DNA of 64,000 bases, taken from contig NZ_CP049264.1 of NCBI RefSeq assembly GCF_003048875.2, positions 1,612,001 to 1,676,000 of the forward strand, read 5' to 3'. Both the position numbers and the translations under genes were made by a program. Origin of the DNA: Campylobacter concisus (GTDB lineage: Bacteria; Campylobacterota; Campylobacteria; Campylobacterales; Campylobacteraceae). A model generated the notes under the pieces. That model saw only the letters and a program-made list of their open reading frames with translations. It was not told the origin of the DNA and did no database searches. This document shows, piece by piece, positions 18,265-25,707 of the stretch (position 1 is its first letter; every line of letters begins with the position of its first letter).

Positions 18265-19857
18265 TTAAAACATATCTAGACTTTGAGTTTTTTCCTTGCA
18301 TACATCACCCACATGGTGATATATGCTGGCTTTTTGGGAGTATTCACGCTCCTCTATAAATTCTCTACATATTCTTGTAGCATCTTGTGCTCTATCTGTA
18401 AGCTCTCGTATTCTTCTCTCAAATTTTGGAATTTTTCTTCTAAATTTTCTAATTTTTCTTCCAAGCAAGATATTGAACTCTCGTACATATCTCTTTGTTG
18501 CTGCAAAGATTCCGTTAAGGCGTCGTTGCAATCTTTGTTCAAGCTCTTGACTTTCTTTGTTAGCTCTGTCACATTTGTCTGTAATATCGCGAGCTTCTTC
18601 TCGCAGTCTTGTTGCAAATTCATTGTTTCTAATTCGTGCTTGCTCCTTTCGTCTTCGATCGTCTTCGTCAAGCGCTCGTTCTCTTCTAGCAATGCTTTCT
18701 CTAATGCTGTCATCCTCTACTCCATTTTCATTAATATAAATTTCCTGCTCTCGTTCTCTATTATCTCTTTGTCTTTTGGAATCGATATGTAATACTCCCT
18801 CTGGGTCTTGTCCGCAGTAGGTTGGCTGTATCTCCATTGTTTTGGTATCGTCCAAGCTACTTCTTCCTTTAATATCATTGCGTGCACTACCCAGCCAATT
18901 GCTATTCCCAAAATTAGTGCGGTAGCCGCTGATAGCGAGATTATCACCGATCTGTCCTTGTGATGCAAGGATATTGTTTTTTGAAGTTCTTTCGACATAT
19001 CTTTCTTGATTAAATCTATCTCTTTTAGCAATAAGCTCCTCAAGTTTTCGCCTATTTTCTCTGCACTCTGCTTGTGTATTTCTATCATGGAATTCTCTAA
19101 TTCTTCTGCTTGAGCTTTGGCTGAGTTCTCCAAGTCTTTGAGCACTGGTGAAGTCTACATCGTATATTCCTCCTTTTAGACGATTTTTTGTTTTTTTAGT
19201 AGGCAGTATGATCGTTATGCCTTTTTTGTTGATCCTGGTTATTTCGATACCATTTTGTTTAAGAAGTTCAATCATGTGGTCTCTATTTTTAATATAGCCT
19301 TGCTTAACCAGATCGTGCAACTTTTGGTCTAGCTCTTCTAAATTTTTATAATGATTGATGTTTTTCTTGCTAGACAATATAGTTTGCTCTTTTGCTGGAT
19401 CATCTGGACTTGATAGTCCATACTCATCGTTAATGATCTTTTTGATTAGATCTATTCTCGTTTGATCATATTTGGCAAAATAAGGATTAAATGACCTGTC
19501 TGTTTCAAGATCTATCTTAGGGATAAGGAAATTTAACTCAAGCCGTCCATCCTTGTCTGAGTGTTCTACCCATAATACATTTGTACGTTCAAGCATATAT
19601 TCACCCAAAAGAGCATATTCAAAATCCTTAATAATTTTTAGTTTTTGCTCTTCAGTTAAAAAGTCATGCCTCTCTTCAAATGATAAAACACCAAAACAGG
19701 TCTTTTGTTTATAGGTGATGCCTTTTATAATAGCTCTAGTTAAATTTTCATCACCTTTTATAACTCTTGCTGTTCCAGCAGCTTTTCTCTCATTTAAAAG
19801 ATAATTTATGCTCCCAAGGCCACCACCAGTATAAGTACGAAGAAATTTAACTAGCAT
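18265..19857 (-). CDS. mobA: MOB-HEN relaxase, MbeA/MobA-like
   Basis: Nicks DNA at oriT and pilots the strand in conjugation. The start follows the family pattern, M-L-V-K-F then G-G-G-L-G-S-I-N-Y-L-L. The signature H-x7-E-x-N is present as H99, E107 and N109 in W-V-E-H-S-D-K-D-G-R-L-E-L-N-F. The C-terminal 250 residues are Arg/Glu-rich and coiled, and the DNA there also encodes two other proteins in a second frame. A TTG at 19896 overlaps the upstream mobC by four bases, but the ATG at 19857 gives the canonical N-terminus. 530 residues, as in ColE1-type relaxases. No transfer channel genes are nearby. Confidence 0.88.
   Translation of the reverse strand: MLVKFLRTYTGGGLGSINYLLNERKAAGTARVIKGDENLTRAIIKGITYKQKTCFGVLSFEERHDFLTEEQKLKIIKDFEYALLGEYMLERTNVLWVEHSDKDGRLELNFLIPKIDLETDRSFNPYFAKYDQTRIDLIKKIINDEYGLSSPDDPAKEQTILSSKKNINHYKNLEELDQKLHDLVKQGYIKNRDHMIELLKQNGIEITRINKKGITIILPTKKTKNRLKGGIYDVDFTSAQRLGELSQSSSRRIREFHDRNTQAECRENRRKLEELIAKRDRFNQERYVERTSKNNILASQGQIGDNLAISGYRTNFGNSNWLGSARNDIKGRSSLDDTKTMEIQPTYCGQDPEGVLHIDSKRQRDNREREQEIYINENGVEDDSIRESIARRERALDEDDRRRKEQARIRNNEFATRLREEARDITDKCDRANKESQELEQRLQRRLNGIFAATKRYVREFNILLGRKIRKFRRKIPKFERRIRELTDRAQDATRICREFIEEREYSQKASIYHHVGDVCKEKTQSLDMF
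18354..18713 (-). CDS. mobD: MobD/MbeD-like coiled-coil protein nested in the relaxase gene
   Basis: 119 residues in another frame inside the relaxase gene. Almost the whole protein is heptad-like coiled coil (L-E-E-K-L-E-N-L-E-E-K). The ATG lies three bases after the stop of the nested mobB-like gene and follows GGAG at six bases. In ColE1, mbeB and mbeD are encoded in this order inside mbeA in a shifted frame, and MbeD acts in mobilization and entry exclusion. Order, relative position and character match. Sequence similarity itself cannot be judged by eye. Confidence 0.65.
   Translation of the reverse strand: MTALEKALLEENERLTKTIEDERSKHELETMNLQQDCEKKLAILQTNVTELTKKVKSLNKDCNDALTESLQQQRDMYESSISCLEEKLENLEEKFQNLREEYESLQIEHKMLQEYVENL
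18717..19145 (-). CDS. mobB: MobB/MbeB-like membrane-associated protein nested in the relaxase gene
   Basis: 142 residues in the same alternative frame as the following nested gene. A helical N-terminal half (E-E-L-E-N-S-M-I-E-I, S-M and K-E-L-Q) is followed by one clear membrane segment of about 20 residues around I-I-S-L-S-A-A-T-A-L-I-L-G-I, then a Trp- and Tyr-containing tail. ColE1 MbeB is likewise encoded inside mbeA, stabilises the relaxosome and contacts the membrane. A long random overlap would not usually give a clean transmembrane helix, which supports a real gene. The start codon is GTG. Confidence 0.65.
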   Translation of the reverse strand: MLKDLENSAKAQAEELENSMIEIHKQSAEKIGENLRSLLLKEIDLIKKDMSKELQKTISLHHKDRSVIISLSAATALILGIAIGWVVHAMILKEEVAWTIPKQWRYSQPTADKTQREYYISIPKDKEIIENESRKFILMKME

Positions 19858-19892
19858 CACTAGTGCCTTTATTTGTATTGATACAAGGCGAA

Positions 19893-20234
19893 TCAAGAAA
19901 CATATTTTTTACCCAATATTTCATAAATTTTATGTAAGATCTTATTATCGTCGGCTATGATCTCAATACCAACTCTATCTAGGCTTTGCCCACTATTTAA
20001 TTTGGTGGCTATTTGGTTTATGTTTTGTCCTTGTCTAGATAGCTCAATTAGAAGTTCCCTTATAATTGGTGCATAAATCTGCTTAGACAACATAGCTCTT
20101 AGGGCAAATTTTGAGAAAGTTAGGCCACTTTCTTGTAATTTATTATTAATCACCAACCATTCTGCATTACTTAGCCTAAGTCTTTTAGTTATGACTTTGG
20201 TTACCTTGCGTTTTTTTATCTTTTCAGAACTCAC
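19893..20234 (-). CDS. mobC: MobC/MbeC-like relaxosome accessory protein
   Basis: 113 residues. It has R-L-R-L-S-N-A-E-W and G-L-T-F-S-K-F-A-L-R-A-M-L, a ribbon-helix-helix-like part, then L-S-R-Q-G-Q-N-I-N-Q-I-A-T-K-L-N, the family hallmark (GxNINQIAxxLN). Such proteins bind oriT and help the relaxase open the strand. GTG start. It lies first in the mob operon, just before the relaxase. Confidence 0.88.
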   Translation of the reverse strand: MSSEKIKKRKVTKVITKRLRLSNAEWLVINNKLQESGLTFSKFALRAMLSKQIYAPIIRELLIELSRQGQNINQIATKLNSGQSLDRVGIEIIADDNKILHKIYEILGKKYVS

Positions 20235-20600
20235 GTAAATTTACTCCCAATCTAAGAAGAAGCCACTCAAAAAATCCTATGCCATAAAAATTTTTGTCAG
20301 ACTTGCTCTTTAAATATCTTTTAAGGTTATTTTATAAAATTTCACAGCCTAAAACAAGGAATTCGGTAGGCTTCAGGCCGCTAAAATGCGTGTTTTTTAA
20401 AAATACTATGAAATATATAATATAATTTTTGTAGCTTCTGGATTTTCTCTTAAAAATTTAGTCTAGTATGAAATTAAGAAAATAAAATAATAAAAATATA
20501 GGGGTTATGCTCATCATAAAAGAGCACTTTAGATAGGACAAGCTAATAACATAAAATTAGTTACTAGCAAATCACAGATAACTAAAGTCTAGCTTTATGC
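20235..20600. other. intergenic region upstream of mobC, possible oriT
   Basis: No gene seen. oriT normally lies just upstream of mobC, so this is the first place to look in island 2. A GC-richer patch at 20365-20395 (AGGCTTCAGGCCGC) stands out in otherwise AT-rich DNA. A small hairpin GCTCATCATAAAAGAGC lies near 20510. I cannot assign a nic site. Confidence 0.35.
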
Positions 20601-20888
20601 TTAGTTAAATTTATCCTTTAGCATCTCGTATACTTCGTTGTTCTCTCTTTTGCCGACAACTAGCACTAACACTACTATCTCACTATCTTTTACCTGATAT
20701 GCCAAGCGGTAGCCGACATCTCTTAACTTGATCTTATAGACATCTTCGTAGCCTCGTAGCTTGTCCTTGGCAACCTTTGGGTTTTCTAGACGCTCACTTA
20801 GCTTCTTTTTAAACTGCACTTTTATGCTATTGTCTAGCTTTTGCCACTCTTTTAAAGCGCCTGGTAAGAACTCTAACTCATAGCTCAT
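20601..20888 (-). CDS. relE: RelE-family toxin
   Basis: 95 residues, a typical RelE/ParE-fold toxin. Features include F-L-P-G-A-L-K-E-W-Q-K-L, then L-R-G-Y-E-D-V-Y-K-I-K-L-R-D-V-G-Y-R-L-A-Y and V-L-V-V-G-K-R-E-N-N-E-V-Y. The conserved Arg and Lys residues of the mRNA-cleaving group are present. It overlaps the upstream antitoxin gene by 11 bases. RelE enzymes cleave mRNA on the ribosome. It probably stabilises island 2. Degraded copies of this pair occur at 36331 and 37916. Confidence 0.88.
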   Translation of the reverse strand: MSYELEFLPGALKEWQKLDNSIKVQFKKKLSERLENPKVAKDKLRGYEDVYKIKLRDVGYRLAYQVKDSEIVVLVLVVGKRENNEVYEMLKDKFN

Positions 20889-21129
20889 CTAGGCTTACTT
20901 TTACTGATTTTTCACCACTTGCTAAAGCAACATCTACTGCTTTACTTAGATGATACTCTTCTATTATCTCTGCCATTTTTTCATAGACAGCGCTAGGTAC
21001 TAGATAGGCGCTAGGGACATTGTGGTTTAGTATAGCTACAACATTATCTCCAGCTTGTTTTAAAATTTGAGCTGGAGACTTTTTGAGCTCGCTTATGCTA
21101 GCTGTGAAATTTGCTTGTATAGTTTGCAT
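20878..21129 (-). CDS. Phd/YefM-family antitoxin
   Basis: 83 residues. The DNA-binding N-terminal half is S-I-S-E-L-K-K-S-P-A-Q-I-L-K followed by V-A-I-L-N-H-N and A-Y-L-V-P. The C-terminal part, which should wrap the toxin, is acidic. It precedes and overlaps relE, as usual, and would repress the pair's promoter, which lies within 21130-21211. Confidence 0.85.
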   Translation of the reverse strand: MQTIQANFTASISELKKSPAQILKQAGDNVVAILNHNVPSAYLVPSAVYEKMAEIIEEYHLSKAVDVALASGEKSVKVSLDEL

Positions 21130-21211
21130 TTTTATCCTTTATTTAATACCTAAAATAATACTAAATAAGATATAAAGATAGTCTTAAAAGTTTATGCTTT
21201 GAAATTTATCC

Positions 21212-23182
21212 CTACTCATTATCATACGATACCATCTCTACTTTAGCCTTTAGTGTGTTTGCATTAATAGGCTTGGCATAAGTGTTTAGCAAAATTTTAT
21301 ACTGCTTTTCATGTCCTACTATCTGAGCTATAAGGTTAGCTTCTACCTCGCGCTGCACTAGATAGTCTATAAAGTAGTGTCTAAAAGAGTAGAAGGTCTT
21401 TTTAGAGTCTTTGTCTATAAACTTTCTTTGGATCTGGCTTCTAAAAATTTCAGAGAAGTCCTTATTGCTTACCTTAAATATATTTCCGTTCTTCTTACTA
21501 TTAACATATTCTAGCAGACCTAGATCTATGAGCTTACTATGGATAGGCACAAACCTAATGCTGTTTTTGGTCTTGGTGGTTTTACCATCATTTGTATTTA
21601 TGTTAAAGCAGTAAATTCCATCTTTTAAGGCTATATCTTCCTTATGAAGCTGTGTGATCTCTTTTATCCTCATGCCACTATAAGCAGCTATCATTGTGAC
21701 ATAGTAGAGCTCATTAGCCTCTATCCTTGAGCTTGGTGATTTGCCACTTTGTTTGATACTAGTTACTATCTCAAAGATCTTTCTAGCTTCTAATGCATCG
21801 TATGGAAGCACCGCCCTTTCGCTAGGGTCTATGTCTATCTTGACATTCATTTTAGCAGTTATGCTTTTACTTATATAGCCACTATCAAAGCAGTAGTTAA
21901 AAAACTGAATAACCCTTATCATATATTTTTGGATAGTAGGCTCAGAGAGTTTGTCGTCCTTTTCACCTAGCTTAAGTATCTGAGATAAACTTTTATCTTT
22001 ATACCTACTCTTTTGAGCTAGCTTGGTTGGAATTTTATAAAGAAGATCTCTAAATTCAAGCAAATTATCTCTTGTGATCCTATAAACTGGCGTATCTTCT
22101 TTAAAGTATAAAAATAAGAGCTTTTTTACGCCAGTAACTAATCTTTGCGTATCTGGCGACCACTTGTCAGCTCTTTTAGTGTTTGTCTCAAATATCTCGA
22201 ATGCATCCTTTAAGCTCTTTTGATCTTCTAAATTTAAAGCTGAGAATTGATTGCTAGAGCCAGATGTCGCTTGCAGTACTTGCCTGATCTCATACTCTTT
22301 GGTTATTTTGGCGCTAGGATTAAAAATACTAAAGCTACTATCGTCATCTAATTTTATCTTGATATTTTTTGGTGGATTTGGATCCAATATAATATCTTCC
22401 ATGCTTCTATGGTCATTCTTTGTTCTTACTAGCTTTAAATTTGAAGTTGAGCCATACTTTTGATCTAGTATGGCATAAACCGTCTCGCTAATCCTCTGAG
22501 CCATAGCCTTAAGCTGCCCATCAGTAATGGGCAAACAACCACTATCTTCAAGCTCTTTTATATTTTCTTGAAAAGAATCTATATCCTTAGCATCAAACGA
22601 ACTAGGTTTGGCATGTTTGGCTAAGTTATCACTAGAATCATCTTCAAGGAAACAGTGCTCACGCTTGTCATCAAAGAGCACACTGCTCTTCTCAAGCTTT
22701 GATACAAGATAGTTAAGTGTTAGTATATTCTTCTCTAAAAGGGTTTGCCCTATGTTCTCTTTATCCTTGCTACCAATGGCGCCAGCAGTGTTAGTGATAT
22801 TACTTATATCCTTAATTAAAATTTGAGGCAGACCGCCATCTATCAAACTTTGTTTAAAGTAGTCATTGAGCGCATTTAGAAATTCTACATCCATCTTCTT
22901 ATTAAGAAGAGAGTGCTCTTTGATGCTCTTACTAAGCTTTACTTTCATAAACGAATTTACGAAAGATTGGATTATGTTATCACTAAGATTCATGTGAACC
23001 GCCCTTTTTATTAAGTAAAGATTATTATCTAGAATTTTAGCCCTTTTTCTGGCTTTTTCCAAGAGATTAGTGGATGTGGAGAAGCAAATTTCTCGCTTTT
23101 CGTTAAAAAATTTTCTAATGCTTGGAGCAAGTGTGGCTCGGTAGTAATATATACCGTTTCGCTCCCTTAAGTGTTGTCCCAT
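21212..23182 (-). CDS. tyrosine site-specific integrase of island 2
   Basis: 656 residues, a close relative of the integrase at 651. The N-terminus has R-N-G-I-Y-Y-Y-R-A. The catalytic domain shows Y-S-G-M-R-I-K-E-I, S-F-R-H-Y-F-I-D and I-V-G-H-E-K-Q-Y-K-I-L-L-N-T-Y. It starts about 105 bases from att site 2 and reads away from it. Its last 50 or so bases recur as a scrap at 36475-36518. It should catalyse exchange between the tRNA-Met half repeats. Confidence 0.92.
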   Translation of the reverse strand: MGQHLRERNGIYYYRATLAPSIRKFFNEKREICFSTSTNLLEKARKRAKILDNNLYLIKRAVHMNLSDNIIQSFVNSFMKVKLSKSIKEHSLLNKKMDVEFLNALNDYFKQSLIDGGLPQILIKDISNITNTAGAIGSKDKENIGQTLLEKNILTLNYLVSKLEKSSVLFDDKREHCFLEDDSSDNLAKHAKPSSFDAKDIDSFQENIKELEDSGCLPITDGQLKAMAQRISETVYAILDQKYGSTSNLKLVRTKNDHRSMEDIILDPNPPKNIKIKLDDDSSFSIFNPSAKITKEYEIRQVLQATSGSSNQFSALNLEDQKSLKDAFEIFETNTKRADKWSPDTQRLVTGVKKLLFLYFKEDTPVYRITRDNLLEFRDLLYKIPTKLAQKSRYKDKSLSQILKLGEKDDKLSEPTIQKYMIRVIQFFNYCFDSGYISKSITAKMNVKIDIDPSERAVLPYDALEARKIFEIVTSIKQSGKSPSSRIEANELYYVTMIAAYSGMRIKEITQLHKEDIALKDGIYCFNINTNDGKTTKTKNSIRFVPIHSKLIDLGLLEYVNSKKNGNIFKVSNKDFSEIFRSQIQRKFIDKDSKKTFYSFRHYFIDYLVQREVEANLIAQIVGHEKQYKILLNTYAKPINANTLKAKVEMVSYDNE

Positions 23183-23286
23183 ATTTAATAGTCAACCGGT
23201 CAAAAATGGAACAGTTTTATGTAACGACTAAGTAAAAATCGTCTAAAGTGCGTATTTCAGGCTTTTGTGAGCTCATATAAAAAATC

Positions 23287-23331
23287 CTCATAAGCCGGAG
23301 GTCGGGAGTTCAATTCTCCCCCTTGACACCA
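23287..23331 (+). repeat. att site 2, tRNA-Met(CAU) 3' half
   Basis: 45-bp relative of att site 1 with two differences, one in the T loop (AATT for AAGT) and one in the acceptor strand (CCCCCT for CCCCCG). No D arm or 5' acceptor strand is present. It marks the end of island 2 and start of island 3. Confidence 0.85.
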
Positions 23332-23587
23332 TAAATACCTAAACTACGATGTTTCTACAATTTTATATTGCAGTCACCTTTCATTAAATATAGCTTAATG
23401 TTTGTAGCAAAATAAAAATTTATGTAGCAAATTTTTAAGCTTGAGATAATTTTAACACGTTTTTTGTAAAATTTTAAAAAACAAGTAAAATTTTTTAACG
23501 AATAATCTACTATAATATAATCTTTCACTCTACTGGGTTAAATTTTTATCATGACTTAAATAAAATGAGTATTGATGCATAGTAGAA

Positions 23588-23809
23588 ATGGCGCTTGTAG
23601 CTATTGAATATAGGCTAAAAAATATTTTTGATGATTATGATTCATTCATATCTCCTAGCAATAAAGCACAAAATAGAGATAGACTACATAAGCATTACGA
23701 GATCCTACGCTTGGTCAAATACTGGCTGCCATTTATCAAGATAAAAGAGCCTGAGTATCTAAGGGTGAAATTTGAGAAATTGCTTGAAGAGTATCTAGAA
23801 TGCAGTTGA
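23588..23809 (+). CDS. hypothetical small protein
   Basis: 73 residues, helical and charged (L-R-L-V-K-Y-W-L-P-F, K-L-L-E-E-Y-L-E-C-S). No family recognised. The ribosome site before the ATG is weak (GTAGAA). It lies alone near the left end of island 3. Confidence 0.4.
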   Translation: MALVAIEYRLKNIFDDYDSFISPSNKAQNRDRLHKHYEILRLVKYWLPFIKIKEPEYLRVKFEKLLEEYLECS

Positions 23810-24090
23810 TAATTATGTAATATTTTTTTCGTTTATCTTTTTAAAGAAATACATGTTATTAATAAAAATATTTTTTTATCTTTCCGCTTAAAAAAATAAG
23901 GTCATTCATGGTCTATAATTTTTAAGATATTTATTTCGATTCCTAATATATATACTATCATTAAGTAATTTATAAGTATTTTTTTATGATATGTAATAAA
24001 TCATAAGCAAAACCCCTTGATACATCGTGCTTCTGAGATAAAAGTCAAAAATTATTTACCACTTTAAGCAATCTAGCCACCAAAATATCC
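23810..24090. other. AT-rich intergenic region
   Basis: Very AT-rich sequence without an open frame longer than a few codons. I see no repeat, tRNA or clear hairpin. It leads into the promoter and mini-ORF described next. Confidence 0.4.
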
Positions 24091-24198
24091 TATAATACAC
24101 GTAAATTTAAAAAAATATTTTACTCAAGGAGGTTAAGATGATCAAAATTAGTTAAAAGTAGGGGCTCTATTTAAGTTTTTTTAAAAGAGAACCTCTAC
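24091..24198 (+). promoter_or_regulatory. promoter, five-codon mini-ORF and hairpin (leader-like)
   Basis: TATAAT at 24091-24096 is followed by AAGGAGG, the strongest ribosome site of the region, and an ATG at 24138. That frame (Met-Ile-Lys-Ile-Ser) ends at TAA after five codons. An imperfect hairpin begins three bases later: arms GTAGGGGCTCT (24158) and AGAACCTCTAC (ending 24198). A translated mini-ORF in front of a hairpin suggests attenuation, a regulatory RNA or a leftover gene start. Confidence 0.4.
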
Positions 24199-24367
24199 AT
24201 TAAGTTGGTGACGCTCTTATTGTAATCGTTCTCTACTTTTTAAACTACTTAAATAAAAACCTTATCAACAACTACTATATTAAAGCAATGAGCACACTAT
24301 AGGTATGCCCATTTGGTGAGATGGCTATTGCTGTCTCTTGATTTTTTAAATGGCAAAAGGAGAAAAA

Positions 24368-24669
24368 ATGCCAAGTAAAAAACAATTTTAAATGATTTGA
24401 AAATCATTAGAAAAAATAAAACAAAACAAGAGATTAAACAAGTATGTATTGAAGTCTTGTTTCCACAACAAGCAACACTCAAAGAGTGCAAGTTACTAAT
24501 CGAAAAAAGTTTTAGCGTAAAGCTATCAAATAAGGAGTTTTCCAAATGGAGGAAAGAGTATGAGGCAACAAATGCCAATCAATCCTCTGATGCATATCAT
24601 ATTCTCGTACCCAACGAAAACAAAAAAGAAGATGAGGAGCTAAGCAATGGCACTAACAATCAAGAGTAG
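24368..24669 (+). pseudogene. mob-operon leading gene with frameshift in a poly-A run
   Basis: AAGGAG at normal spacing precedes ATG 24368, but the frame ends after seven codons (MPSKKQF). One extra A in the A6 run at 24377-24382 would join it to the long frame that continues K-T-I-L-N-D-L-K-I-I-R-K to 24669. The joined product of about 99 residues has an HTH-like first half (E-I-K-Q-V-C, L-K-E-C-K-L-L-I-E-K). Without slippage only a TTG at 24397 with no ribosome site could start the long frame. Its end overlaps the next gene by 23 bases. Family unknown. Confidence 0.55.
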
Positions 24670-25192
24670 CGATACAGCAATTACGGCAAACGCCGTAATT
24701 GCTCTACAAGAACATATTGAAATGGGCAATAAGGCTAGTGAAAATATTAGAAATAATATTGAACTTTTTAATCAAGCCACAGATAGCTTTGATAAAAGTT
24801 TTAAAGAAAAAATAGAGCTTATAGAGCAAGGAAGCATTGAACTCATAAATGTAACAAAAGAGATTCAAAACAACTTTAAAAATACTCTAAAAGGTGCAGA
24901 CAAAACTATATCGAAGATCAACTCATCTTTTAGCTCCTTGATGAAGAATATAACATCTGCATTAATTGCCTTTGTATTTATAGAAGTGATCTTATTTTTT
25001 GGCTATTTGTTTTATGATAGCCATAAGACAAATGAAACCAAATCTGCACTACAAAGCGAGCTAGATAAAGCACTTTATAACGTGTCTAACCTTAAAGGCT
25101 TTATCGTTCATATCTACAACCAAGATAGTCAAAAAGCTAGAGAGGATTTTACTAAATGGCTAAACAAAAATGGTTACGGCAATGTTCAGTAG
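24647..25192 (+). CDS. MobB-like protein with coiled coil and one membrane segment
   Basis: 181 residues. The N-terminal 100 residues form amphipathic helices (E-K-I-E-L-I-E-Q-G-S, I-Q-N-N-F-K-N-T-L). One membrane segment follows near residues 105-126 (A-L-I-A-F-V-F-I-E-V-I-L-F-F-G-Y), then a helical tail. The architecture is like the MobB-type gene nested in the island 2 relaxase, but here it stands as a separate gene upstream of mobC and the relaxase. A role in anchoring the relaxosome is inferred. GAGGAG precedes the ATG. Confidence 0.55.
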   Translation: MALTIKSSDTAITANAVIALQEHIEMGNKASENIRNNIELFNQATDSFDKSFKEKIELIEQGSIELINVTKEIQNNFKNTLKGADKTISKINSSFSSLMKNITSALIAFVFIEVILFFGYLFYDSHKTNETKSALQSELDKALYNVSNLKGFIVHIYNQDSQKAREDFTKWLNKNGYGNVQ

Positions 25193-25220
25193 TAAGCAAA
25201 TTTTTCTAATAGCAAGACAC

Positions 25221-25318
25221 ATACAATGTATGACACTTCGTTTTCATACCTTGTATAATCTTGCTCTGCCGAGGGCCACAATGCGAGATATAAGAAGCGT
25301 TAAAACACTTCATCTCGC
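25221..25318. other. candidate origin of transfer (oriT)
   Basis: Two inverted repeats lie between the MobB-like gene and mobC. The first has arms ATACAATGTATGA (25221-25233) and TCATACCTTGTAT (25244-25256), one mismatch. It is followed by CTTGCTCTGCCGAGGG, a GC-rich stretch that could hold the nic site. The second is GCGAGAT (25283) with ATCTCGC (25312). An inverted repeat beside a GC-rich nic region upstream of mobC is the usual oriT layout. Confidence 0.5.
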
Positions 25319-25344
25319 TATCACATTTTATGAAAGGATATCAT

Positions 25345-25707
25345 ATGTCAAAAAATGTCAAGGATAAGGTGCTCTCCGCAAGGATCACTTATCAACAATA
25401 CGATAAGCTATCTAAAATAGCTCTAGAGTTAGATATGTCAAGATCAGAAATCATTTCCTATCTTATAGATAATGGCACTGTAAATTCTGAATCTATAAAA
25501 AAGAAAGAGCTAGATTCAGCAATCATTGTAAATTTTGCTAGACCTTTTAATAACATTAATCAAATAGCAAAGAGACTAAATATAGCTTATAAGACTAGTG
25601 GTAATATAGCTTTAGAAGTGATACTGCGAACACAAGAAGAGTTGTACAAAGTTCAATCAGTCCTAACTGAAATTTTAAGCATAATAAGGAGTAACTATGA
25701 TAGTTAA
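25345..25707 (+). CDS. mobC: MobC-like relaxosome accessory protein
   Basis: 120 residues. A ribbon-helix-helix start (V-L-S-A-R-I-T-Y-Q-Q-Y, M-S-R-S-E-I-I-S-Y-L-I) is followed by N-N-I-N-Q-I-A-K-R-L-N, the MobC hallmark. An ATG at 25330 would add five residues, but AAAGGA sits correctly for the ATG at 25345. The end overlaps the relaxase start by 11 bases. It should bind the candidate oriT just upstream. Confidence 0.82.
   Translation: MSKNVKDKVLSARITYQQYDKLSKIALELDMSRSEIISYLIDNGTVNSESIKKKELDSAIIVNFARPFNNINQIAKRLNIAYKTSGNIALEVILRTQEELYKVQSVLTEILSIIRSNYDS

Noticed and set aside
18283-18792. Plus-strand membrane-like frame opposite the relaxase
   Set aside because: Its hydrophobicity is a by-product of the Glu/Arg/Lys-rich coiled-coil codons on the other strand.
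24297-24578. Minus-strand 93-codon frame at the head of the mob operon
   Set aside because: It opposes the better supported plus-strand frame with a ribosome site and is AT-rich hydrophobic antisense.
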